Shown one piece after another: positions 1 to 5,517 of a stretch of DNA of 6,040 nt. The DNA lies in the NCBI GenBank assembly GCA_003151295.1, contig PLXD01000517.1, forward strand, positions 1-6,040, written 5' to 3'. Made by a program: the position numbers and the translations under genes. The stretch is from Chitinophagaceae bacterium. GTDB lineage: Bacteria > Bacteroidota > Bacteroidia > Chitinophagales > Chitinophagaceae. Position 1 is the first letter of the stretch, and the number at the start of each line of letters is the position of its first letter. The notes below the pieces were generated by a model that saw only the letters and a list, made by a program, of their open reading frames with translations, ran no database searches and had not been told where the DNA came from.

Positions 1-425
1 ATATCGAGCAGGAGTGAAAGCTTCTCCGAAAAAAGCGCGTCATAGTCCTCCAGGTTCAACCCAAATAGCGGAAAAGACTCTATAAAGGAACCCCGCCCGA
101 CCACCATTTCCCCCCGGCCCTTGGAAATCAGATCCAGCGTAGCGAAGTTTTGGAAGACCCTCACCGGATCGGCCGCGCTCAACACCGTGACGGCGCTTGT
201 CAGCCGAATGCGCTTCGTGCGGGCCGCGGCAGCCGCAAGGATCAGGGCAGGCGCCGAATCCAAAAACCCTTTCCGGTGATGCTCCCCGATCCCGAATATA
301 TCCAACCCGTACCGGTCGGCCTGCTCTATTCTTTCGAGCAACTGCGCCATACTATCCTTATCATCCAGCGAGGTGCCGTTATCATTACTGAACATGGCGG
401 CGAAACTATCAATTCCTATTTCCAT
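1..425 (-). CDS. LLM-class flavin-dependent oxidoreductase (luciferase-like), N-terminal part, cut by window edge
   Basis: The minus strand is open from an ATG at 425-423 to the left edge, giving 141 full residues and no stop, so the C-terminal part of this roughly 330-residue family lies outside. The start MEIGIDSF, the motif [10 protein letters not shown] (about residues 45-54), the alanine-rich helix followed by [14 protein letters not shown] (about 70-83), the segment [13 protein letters not shown] (86-98) and [14 protein letters not shown] (101-114) are characteristic of the bacterial luciferase-like TIM-barrel fold. Members bind FMN or F420 and act as monooxygenases or reductases in the cytoplasm. 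The EHH and VGRGS segments resemble the FMN-type group often annotated as alkanal monooxygenase-like. The substrate cannot be read from the sequence. The gene is divergent from the quinone oxidoreductase-like gene starting at 550 and may share its control region. The start codon is the only ATG matching the family N-terminus; no strong ribosome binding site is visible. Confidence 0.88.
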   Translation of the reverse strand, partial: MEIGIDSFAAMFSNDNGTSLDDKDSMAQLLERIEQADRYGLDIFGIGEHHRKGFLDSAPALILAAAAARTKRIRLTSAVTVLSAADPVRVFQNFATLDLISKGRGEMVVGRGSFIESFPLFGLNLEDYDALFSEKLSLLLD

Positions 426-431
426 ACTTTT

Positions 432-449
432 ATTTATCAGATTTATCAG
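432..449. repeat. Tandem 9-bp duplication ATTTATCAG x2
   Basis: Two perfect adjacent copies of ATTTATCAG lie at 432-440 and 441-449, ending 7 bp upstream of the start codon of the minus-strand luciferase-like gene. Each copy contains the TTTATC core that recurs in the nearby dyad. This places them in the 5' leader or promoter of that gene, where a repressor site is possible. It may equally be a chance slippage duplication. Confidence 0.5.
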
Positions 450-463
450 GCGAAAATCTCCTA

Positions 464-485
464 CCCGATAAACAATTTTATCCGG
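464..485. promoter_or_regulatory. Imperfect dyad CCCGATAAA-CAAT-TTTATCCGG in a divergent spacer, candidate operator
   Basis: The two 9-base arms are complementary at 8 of 9 positions and are separated by CAAT. The core GATAAA/TTTATC also occurs at 433-438, 442-447 and 508-513, so five copies lie within about 80 bp between the two divergently transcribed redox genes. Seen directly: the motif copies and the dyad. Inferred: a transcription factor site controlling one or both genes. No regulator gene lies in the window, and AT-rich spacers produce such words by chance more often than coding DNA, so confidence is limited. Confidence 0.35.
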
Positions 486-549
486 AAAAGGTTGGTTTCA
501 TTAAGGGGATAAACTAAAAATCACGAACTTTCCGTTGAAATTCACACAC

Positions 550-1521
550 ATGAAAGCAGCAGTCTTACATCAGCTAGGCACCGTTCCCACCTACGAAGAG
601 TTTCCCGACCCCATCACCCAATCCCCGGATCAACTGCTTGTTACCGTCAAAGCTGCCGCCATCAAGAACCTCGACAAACTGCGCGCAAGTGGCACCCACT
701 ATGCCAGTTACAAAGAAGTCCCGGTCATTGTCGGGATAGACGGCGTGGGTGTGCTGCCTGATGGAACCCGGGTGTATGCCCAGGGCATCACCGGCATGAG
801 AGCGGAAAAAGCCCTCATCGATAAAAACAGGTTCATTGTCATACCCGCCAACATCAGCGATTCCCTGGCTGCGGCCCTCCCCAATGCTGCGATGGGCTCC
901 GCCATCGCCTTGCTATACCGAGGCCAGCTAAAAAAAGGGGAAGTGGTGCTGATCAACGGCGCTACCGGCGTCACCGGCCAACTAGCCGTCCAGCTCGCGA
1001 AGCACTACGGCGCTTCCACCATCATCGCCACAGGCCGAAATGCCCAAGCCCTGGAAAAGTTGCATTCCCTCGGCGCCGACGAAATCATTTCCCTGCATGA
1101 ACCGGAAGAAAACATCATCAAACAACTGAAGGAAATTCATGCCCGCACCCCCATCGATACCGTCATCGATTATTTATGGGGCCGTCCCATGCACCTCATT
1201 CTCACGGCGCTGAAAGGGGGAGGCATCGGCGTTTATACTCATCGCGTCCGCATCGTTACCGTCGGCAGCATGGCCGGTGAAAACCTGGAGGTCGCCTCAG
1301 AGACGCTACGCAGCTCGGCCATCGAACTACTCGGCTCCGGCATCGGAAGCATCCAGGAGGCAGACTTTCGCCAGTTCAATACGGTCAACCTACCGGAACT
1401 ATTCCAGCTGGCTTGCGCTGGCAAACTGCAGCTCGAAACCGAAACTGCCGCCCTTCAAGATATCGCAGAGGTATGGCATAAAGAGATTTCTTCGGGGAAG
1501 AGGTTGGTGATTACGATGTAA
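550..1521 (+). CDS. Zinc-free quinone oxidoreductase / alcohol dehydrogenase-like MDR protein
   Basis: This is a complete 323-residue medium-chain dehydrogenase/reductase. The ATG at 550 is preferred over an in-frame TTG at 535 because MKAAVLHQLG is the usual beginning of the family. The N-terminal GroES-like catalytic domain (about 1-120) lacks the GHE zinc motif, having GIDGVGV at that place (about 62-68), as in quinone oxidoreductase-type members. The Rossmann domain carries the nucleotide-binding loop INGATGVTGQLAVQLAKHYGA (about 135-155), followed by TGRN (161-164), which fits an NADPH preference. RIVTVGSMAG (234-243) and RSSAIELLGSG (254-264) are also typical, and the protein ends in GKRLVITM as expected. 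The likely role is cytoplasmic NAD(P)H-dependent reduction of quinones or enones; the true substrate is unknown. It is divergent from the flavin oxidoreductase and is followed after 19 bp by the YdcF-domain gene on the same strand. Confidence 0.9.
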   Translation: MKAAVLHQLGTVPTYEEFPDPITQSPDQLLVTVKAAAIKNLDKLRASGTHYASYKEVPVIVGIDGVGVLPDGTRVYAQGITGMRAEKALIDKNRFIVIPANISDSLAAALPNAAMGSAIALLYRGQLKKGEVVLINGATGVTGQLAVQLAKHYGASTIIATGRNAQALEKLHSLGADEIISLHEPEENIIKQLKEIHARTPIDTVIDYLWGRPMHLILTALKGGGIGVYTHRVRIVTVGSMAGENLEVASETLRSSAIELLGSGIGSIQEADFRQFNTVNLPELFQLACAGKLQLETETAALQDIAEVWHKEISSGKRLVITM

Positions 1522-1534
1522 TATACTAGGTTTG
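1503..1534 (+). promoter_or_regulatory. Putative Bacteroidota-type promoter (GTTG, 20 bp, TAGGTTTG)
   Basis: TAGGTTTG at 1527-1534 matches the Bacteroidota -7 consensus TAnnTTTG exactly, and GTTG at 1503-1506 lies 20 bp upstream as a partial match to the -33 TTTG. The expected transcription start would fall at about 1538-1541, essentially on the ATG at 1541, implying a leaderless or nearly leaderless mRNA. The -33 element lies inside the end of the preceding gene. An exact -7 match occurs by chance a few times in a window this size, but rarely within a 19-bp spacer. Confidence 0.4.
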
Positions 1535-1540
1535 AGATCT

Positions 1541-2827
1541 ATGAGACGAATCCGAGCATCAATACCATTAACGCTAGTACTATTCCTATTTGCAACAAAG
1601 GCCGGCCTTGCTCAGTCTGTTAAGCCAAAAGGCTTTAACCCCCATTATCAACTGCTGCATTCAGGCAACTGGATCATCGATAAGAACTTCTACCTGCTGA
1701 CGGTGATTGCACAGGACCCGGAATTAAGCCGGCTGCTTCAAAAAGATACCGTCCTGGAAGCATTGGGCGCTGCAAAAAGGCAACTCATTCACGACCATGT
1801 CTCCGATACCTGCACCACTGCGGCGAGTTTGTTGTCGGGACTTGAAATTTCCGCGAAAGATATGGCCCGGATCTTCGAGGCGATAACGCCGTTATATGAA
1901 CGGCACCCCGCTGCTTTTGACCGCATCATCGACCGGCACCTGCGTCCATCCGGTTGTTACCAGGAGTATGCAGCCTTGTCTAACAAAGAATTTCTCTTTT
2001 ACACCTGGACCGAAGTGATCGTCGGTATCGACCACATCATCGATCAGTATGGATTGGATCAGAACAGGCACTATCCCAGCATAGATGCCGTCAGCTACGA
2101 CATTCAAGGGGAATATTACCGTGGTCTTTTAAAGACCCTGTTTTCCTATCTTGACGAGAAGATCTCCGGCCCGCGACTATTTTATGGATACTCCCTGTCC
2201 GTCGCCTTAGAATTGCTAAAGGCCAACAACCGGGCGGAAGCGGCCAACTACGAGCCCCTGGCAGGCGGCGAAAATAAACAGGCCATTCAAAGAGTGTCTG
2301 CCGTTTCCTGGAACAAATATCCTTATGCCGCCATCATGGTCCCCGGCGAAGGCCCCGAGATCGCTTCGATCGCATTCGACCCGATCGGCAGGATGCGCTG
2401 CGAACTGGCGGCGAAACGCTATCGGAAAGGCCTGGCTCCTTTTATCATCGTCAGCGGCGGCAATGTGCATCCTTTCCACACCCCCTATACGGAAGCGTTG
2501 GAAATGAAGAAATACCTGATGCAGCAGGAACATATCCCGGGATCCGCCATTCTTCTCGAACCGCAGGCCCGCCATACTACGACCAATTTTCGCAATGCCT
2601 GCCGCCTGATGATCCGCTATGGATTTCCGATGGCCAAACCCAGCCTGTGCGTGACAACCAAGGACCAGGCGGATTATATCATGGATCCGGAATTTGACGC
2701 ACGGAATATTGAAGAACTGCGTTACCTGCCTTACCAGTCCAAAAAGCGGATTTCCAACCACGAGATCAGTTACCAGTCCGTACTGGATTGCCTCCAGGTA
2801 GATCCACGGGATCCGCTGGATCCGTAA
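1541..2827 (+). CDS. Secreted protein with C-terminal YdcF/DUF218 (ElyC/SanA-like) domain
   Basis: The 428-residue protein is read from the ATG at 1541; a TTG at 1532 in the same frame is less likely because it overlaps the putative promoter. Residues 1-25 form a signal peptide with basic MRRIR, hydrophobic LTLVLFLFA and a possible cleavage after GLA. A helical region of about 230 residues follows that I do not recognise. From about 262 the DUF218 domain is clear: YAAIMVPGEGPE, then RMRCELAAKRYRKG (284-297), FIIVSGG (301-307), TEALEMKKYL (317-326), ILLEPQARHTTTNFRNA (337-353), and a later CVTTKDQADY (370-379). The family is linked in model bacteria to envelope integrity and lipid-carrier or peptidoglycan-related processes, and the R, SGG and E/T residues line the presumed ligand pocket; the reaction is unknown. 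Periplasmic location is inferred from the signal peptide. The gene converges on the next one with a 41-bp gap. Confidence 0.85.
   Translation: MRRIRASIPLTLVLFLFATKAGLAQSVKPKGFNPHYQLLHSGNWIIDKNFYLLTVIAQDPELSRLLQKDTVLEALGAAKRQLIHDHVSDTCTTAASLLSGLEISAKDMARIFEAITPLYERHPAAFDRIIDRHLRPSGCYQEYAALSNKEFLFYTWTEVIVGIDHIIDQYGLDQNRHYPSIDAVSYDIQGEYYRGLLKTLFSYLDEKISGPRLFYGYSLSVALELLKANNRAEAANYEPLAGGENKQAIQRVSAVSWNKYPYAAIMVPGEGPEIASIAFDPIGRMRCELAAKRYRKGLAPFIIVSGGNVHPFHTPYTEALEMKKYLMQQEHIPGSAILLEPQARHTTTNFRNACRLMIRYGFPMAKPSLCVTTKDQADYIMDPEFDARNIEELRYLPYQSKKRISNHEISYQSVLDCLQVDPRDPLDP
2801..2827 (+). repeat. Three 9-bp units beginning GATCC at the 3' end of the YdcF-domain gene
   Basis: The units GATCCACGG, GATCCGCTG and GATCCGTAA lie end to end and encode the tail DPR-DPL-DP-stop. 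The first four to six bases of each unit are identical. The repeat lies beyond the DUF218 domain and looks like slippage growth of a dispensable C-terminal tail. Confidence 0.55.
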
Positions 2828-2868
2828 AATGGCAGAATATCCTCTTTTTCTATTATATTATTTAGATA

Positions 2869-3675
2869 TTACCAATTTTGCTCCCAAAGATTGATTTTCT
2901 CCGGCCTGTCCGCAAACAAACCCCTGACAAACGACAACAGCCGTTCTCCCCCAAAAGCAACGGTTGATTCATGAGAGCCATAGACGATCCAATCAAAGCT
3001 GTTGTCACAATATGCTGTTTCATAGCAATCGGGATCAAACTGGCTGTTTTCGACTTCCGAATCCGTTCCTGCTTCGTTAATGTCAAACAGGATGGGCAGG
3101 GCATGTGATTGGATAAATGCTTTTATGGCTTGAAAATCGGCTTGGGTGATATTGTCTTTCATCAGGAAAATAGATGCCGTTGGACATTTTTCAACCAATG
3201 GATTCCAGTAGCCGCCATCATAATTCCATCGTTGCAGGAGTAGGTGTCTGACCTGCCGCTTTTCTTCTTCCCGCAGCCTGCGCCGATGGGGCAGGGGCGA
3301 TACCATCGATAAGGCGGAAGGAATGATATGTTGTATGAAATCGACAAACTTATTTCGCTCGTCCTGCATGGCTTTACACGCGGCCTCGTTTTCTTTGCCG
3401 GTGGTGAAGGAATTGTTGGCCGATGAACCCACAGCAGCCAGGGCTTCCTGGCAGTCTTTCAGATCCGGATAATGCATGCTGGCCAGGCCTTCCACCGCTC
3501 CCAGGATAGCCGATAATACCTGGTAGCGGGGAAAAAGATGATGGTCATTGCCGGCATAAGGATACTCCGCAGAACCGCCTTCCGTTCGTTCATGGGAATA
3601 TCGGTTCACCCAATACGAATAATTATTTTGACAATATTGCCGGGCGGCAGTGATAAGGGCTTCCGTGTCCGTCAT
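2869..3675 (-). CDS. Uncharacterised 268-residue protein
   Basis: I do not recognise this family. The ATG at 3675-3673 (start MTDTEALITAARQYC) is chosen over a TTG at 3759, because the 28 extra residues are unremarkable and the usual helical start follows the ATG. There is no signal peptide or membrane segment, so it is probably cytoplasmic. Visible traits are an aromatic N-terminal helix (YCQNNYSYWVNRYSHER, 14-30), a segment HHLFPRYQVLSAILGAVE (45-62), a basic stretch PHRRRLREEEKRQVRHLLLQRW (129-150) leading into YDGGYWNPL, a cluster of acidic residues around 196-219 (FDINEAGTDSEVE, then FDPDCYE), and FDWIVYGSHESTVAFGG (227-243) near the end. Codon use resembles its neighbours and the frame is continuous over the whole length, which supports a real gene. 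It is convergent with the YdcF-domain gene and divergent from the small acidic gene, so no operon partner suggests its job. The compact, tryptophan-rich C-terminal end resembles stand-alone accessory or immunity-type proteins, but that is only an impression. Confidence 0.65.
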   Translation of the reverse strand: MTDTEALITAARQYCQNNYSYWVNRYSHERTEGGSAEYPYAGNDHHLFPRYQVLSAILGAVEGLASMHYPDLKDCQEALAAVGSSANNSFTTGKENEAACKAMQDERNKFVDFIQHIIPSALSMVSPLPHRRRLREEEKRQVRHLLLQRWNYDGGYWNPLVEKCPTASIFLMKDNITQADFQAIKAFIQSHALPILFDINEAGTDSEVENSQFDPDCYETAYCDNSFDWIVYGSHESTVAFGGERLLSFVRGLFADRPEKINLWEQNW

Positions 3676-3886
3676 AACGCAAAATAATGAAAGTAGTTGA
3701 GTTAATCTTATGCTTAGAATTTTGGTATTTCCCGAAGATCGGATTCCATTCCGTTTCAATGCCGGAAGTCAGTTCCGTCTTCCCTGTCGACCCCTGTTTG
3801 GGTAAAAGTCAGGACAGATCCGCCGGGTTCAGGAGATTACAAAAGTCATAGCTCCCTGGATTAGGGGTCGTATTCAACCGCAGAAA

Positions 3887-3909
3887 GGAATCAACAGAAT
3901 TGGAATCAA
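3887..3909. repeat. Direct repeat GGAATCAA x2, 15 bp apart, upstream of the small acidic gene
   Basis: Identical 8-mers lie at 3887-3894 and 3902-3909, about 55-75 bp before the ATG at 3963 in a 287-bp divergent spacer. A second 8-mer pair, AAAAGTCA, is at 3804-3811 and 3841-3848. These could be protein-binding half-sites, but the 15-bp period is not a whole number of helical turns. No TAnnTTTG promoter match was found in this spacer on either strand, and no clear hairpin or RNA gene was seen. Confidence 0.25.
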
Positions 3910-3962
3910 ATTTGTTTGGGAAAGGGTAGCGATCAAATCCTTTTATCTTAAAGCACATTCAA

Positions 3963-4283
3963 ATGACAAATGATCATTTTACCATTTCCTTCGATTACCC
4001 ACCCGATAATTTACATGGAATGGCCGATATACAAGCCGACATGGAAGATGGCCAAACCGTCTACCTGGCGAAGAATATTCGGTTCGATAATTCCGCGGAG
4101 GAGTTAACCGGTTCCCATTTGCTTATCGAGGAGGAAATGAAGCTGAAAAAGCAAACGGACCAGGGAACGGACGAAGATGCCGAAACGCCTTCCGATCGCC
4201 AGGTTTGGGTGGATGCCGATACGGAAGAAGAATCCGAACTGGCCTCCCTGATCGGCGCCGCCATCGAAAATTACGCTCTGTGA
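3963..4283 (+). CDS. Small highly acidic protein of unknown function, upstream of dinB
   Basis: This 106-residue protein starts at an ATG (MTNDHFTISFDYPP) and has no signal peptide, membrane segment or cysteine. The N-terminal half (1-60) looks folded, with alternating hydrophobic residues (FTISFDYP, TVYLAKNIRF). Residues 60-95 are dominated by Asp and Glu with few basic residues (LLIEEEMKLKK, TDEDAETPSD, DADTEEESE), then a short hydrophobic C-terminal helix, LASLIGAAIENYAL. I do not recognise the family. The stop is 27 bp before the dinB start on the same strand, so the two are probably co-transcribed. The charge could fit a nucleic-acid-mimic or protein-binding role near the polymerase, but this is speculation. 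Because the frame is continuous, the start is well defined and coding bias resembles that of dinB, it is likely a real gene. Confidence 0.65.
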   Translation: MTNDHFTISFDYPPDNLHGMADIQADMEDGQTVYLAKNIRFDNSAEELTGSHLLIEEEMKLKKQTDQGTDEDAETPSDRQVWVDADTEEESELASLIGAAIENYAL

Positions 4284-4310
4284 ACTTCCGAAAGTTTATG
4301 ATGGGCTGCC

Positions 4311-5282
4311 ATGCAAAGAAAGATCATCCATATCGACATGGACGCATTCTACGCTTCCGTAGAGCAGCGCGACCACCCGGAATACCGCGGCAAACCCATC
4401 GTGGTGGGGGGCTCGCCGGAAGGGCGGGGGGGTGTTGTGGCAACCGCAAGCTATGAGGCGCGAAAATTCGGGATCCGCTCCGCCATGCCTTCCAAAAAAG
4501 CGCTGGAACTCTGCCCTGGCGTATTATTTGTCAAACCCCGCTTCGACGCCTACCAGGAAGCATCCCGTAAGATCCGGGAAATTTTCCACCGCTACACGGA
4601 TCTCATAGAACCGCTTTCACTCGACGAAGCCTACCTGGATGTCACGGAAGACAAGCAGCAGATCGGATCGGCCATCGAAATCGCCAAACAGATCCGTCAA
4701 GCCATCAAAACGGAATTGCAGCTTACCGCCTCCGCCGGCATCTCTATCAATAAATTTGTAGCCAAGATCGCCTCGGACATGAACAAACCCGATGGACTGA
4801 CCTTTATCGGTCCCTCCCGGGTCGAGGCATTTATCGAATCCCTCCCGGTAGAGAAATTTTACGGCGTCGGAAAGGTGACCGCAGAAAAAATGAAAAACCT
4901 CGGGCTCCATACCGGGGCCGATCTAAAGAAAATGACCGAAACGCAGCTGGTGAATCATTTCGGGATAGCCGGCCGTTTCTATTCAAAAATCTCCAGGGGC
5001 ATCGACAACAGGCCCGTCCAACCCCACAGGGAGACGAAATCGCTGGCTGCGGAAGACACTTTTTCTTACGACCTGACCACCACCGAAGAAATGAGTCGGG
5101 AACTGGACAGGCTGGCGCGGAGGGTTGGTGACCGGTTGCAAAAACACAGTCTTCAGGGCCGAACCATCACCCTCAAAATCAAATACAGCGACTTCAAACA
5201 GATCACCCGCAGTCGAAGCTGTCCGTCTCCGGTAGATGATTTCGATACGATCAGCCGGACGGCTACGAGCTCTTGCTATTAA
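4311..5282 (+). CDS. dinB: DNA polymerase IV (Y-family), frameshifted near the C-terminus
   Basis: The protein is an error-prone translesion polymerase that extends past damaged bases in the cytoplasm. The ATG at 4311 gives the family start MQRKIIHIDMDAFYASVE. D9 and the pair D105-E106 in PLSLDEAYLDVT are the metal-binding catalytic residues, and Y14 sits at the steric-gate position of E. coli F13. SYEARKFGIRSAMP (47-60), SAGISINKFVAKIASDMNKPDG (141-162) and the helix-hairpin-helix FYGVGKVTAEKMKNLGL (183-199) mark the palm and thumb. The little-finger domain runs from about 240 to the break. After RTAT (codons to 5267) the frame runs into SSCY and a TAA at 5280. The family instead continues ELLLLTDL, which is exactly what the next frame encodes from 5267. 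One missing base at about 5266/5267 explains this. Restoring it gives about 395 residues, normal for the family. As read, the protein has 323 residues and lacks the last beta-strand region and the clamp-binding tail. The small acidic gene lies 27 bp upstream and is probably in the same transcript. Confidence 0.95.
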   Translation: MQRKIIHIDMDAFYASVEQRDHPEYRGKPIVVGGSPEGRGGVVATASYEARKFGIRSAMPSKKALELCPGVLFVKPRFDAYQEASRKIREIFHRYTDLIEPLSLDEAYLDVTEDKQQIGSAIEIAKQIRQAIKTELQLTASAGISINKFVAKIASDMNKPDGLTFIGPSRVEAFIESLPVEKFYGVGKVTAEKMKNLGLHTGADLKKMTETQLVNHFGIAGRFYSKISRGIDNRPVQPHRETKSLAAEDTFSYDLTTTEEMSRELDRLARRVGDRLQKHSLQGRTITLKIKYSDFKQITRSRSCPSPVDDFDTISRTATSSCY

Positions 5283-5497
5283 CGGATCTGGAAAACAAGA
5301 AAATACGCTTGCTGGGCATTTCATTGTCCAATTTCGACCGGCCTGCGGCCTTTTTAACCGAAGCTTCTCAAGCCCCCGATCTTCAGACCACAACCCGTCA
5401 GACTGCCAACCTGCAGTCCGTCAACCTGCAGCCTACACCCCGTCAGCCCACAACTCGTCAGCCCAGGCAACGCCCCGGGCAATTGGAATTGTTTTAG
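5267..5497 (+). pseudogene. dinB: Displaced 3' end of dinB: end of little finger, repeat tail and beta-clamp motif
   Basis: This out-of-frame continuation of dinB has no start of its own that fits (only a TTG at 5273). It encodes ELLLLTDLENKKIRLLGISL, the standard last part of the little-finger domain, then NFDRPAAFLTEASQ, a repeat-built linker, and the terminal QLELF just before the TAG at 5495-5497. QLELF matches the beta-sliding-clamp-binding consensus QLxLF found at the C-terminus of Y-family polymerases. The open frame and intact motif show that the sequence was under selection as part of DinB until recently, or that the break is a sequencing or assembly error. Without this segment the polymerase would lack its clamp-binding peptide. 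The gene end is only 20 bp from the convergent DUF1080 gene, with no terminator visible between them. Confidence 0.9.
5387..5461 (+). repeat. Five degenerate 15-bp repeats encoding xxx[R/L]Q in the DinB tail
   Basis: The units are at 5387-5401, 5402-5416, 5417-5431, 5432-5446 and 5447-5461. They encode TTTRQ, TANLQ, SVNLQ, PTPRQ and PTTRQ, each ending in a CAG glutamine codon. A degenerate earlier unit (APDLQ, 5372-5386) precedes them. Units 2 and 3 share AACCTGCAG, and units 1, 4 and 5 share CGTCAG. The tract lies between the little finger and QLELF, so it forms a flexible linker of variable-length type. Confidence 0.85.
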
Positions 5498-5517
5498 ACG
5501 CTCACGGATTGGTAAAA

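Noticed and set aside
150..512. Plus-strand open frame of 120 codons opposite the luciferase-like gene
   Set aside because: The minus strand here encodes a clear luciferase-like N-terminus; the plus frame has no family resemblance and is low-complexity, arginine-rich shadow sequence.
2216..2761. Minus-strand open frame of 181 codons inside the YdcF-domain gene
   Set aside because: It lies wholly opposite the conserved DUF218 domain and begins at no plausible gene start; an antisense shadow.
2828..2868. Possible terminator between the convergent YdcF-domain and unknown genes
   Set aside because: The only inverted repeat (AATATC and GATATT) is six AT-rich bases with a loop of about 24, too weak for an intrinsic terminator.
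3968..3979. Perfect 12-bp palindrome AAATGATCATTT at the start of the small acidic gene
   Set aside because: It lies within the first codons and is AT-rich; a single such palindrome in 6 kb is plausible by chance and nothing else supports an operator.
5259..5285. Programmed ribosomal frameshift in dinB
   Set aside because: No slippery sequence such as A AAA AAG or CUU AGG-like sites and no clear downstream structure at the break; DinB is not known to use recoding.
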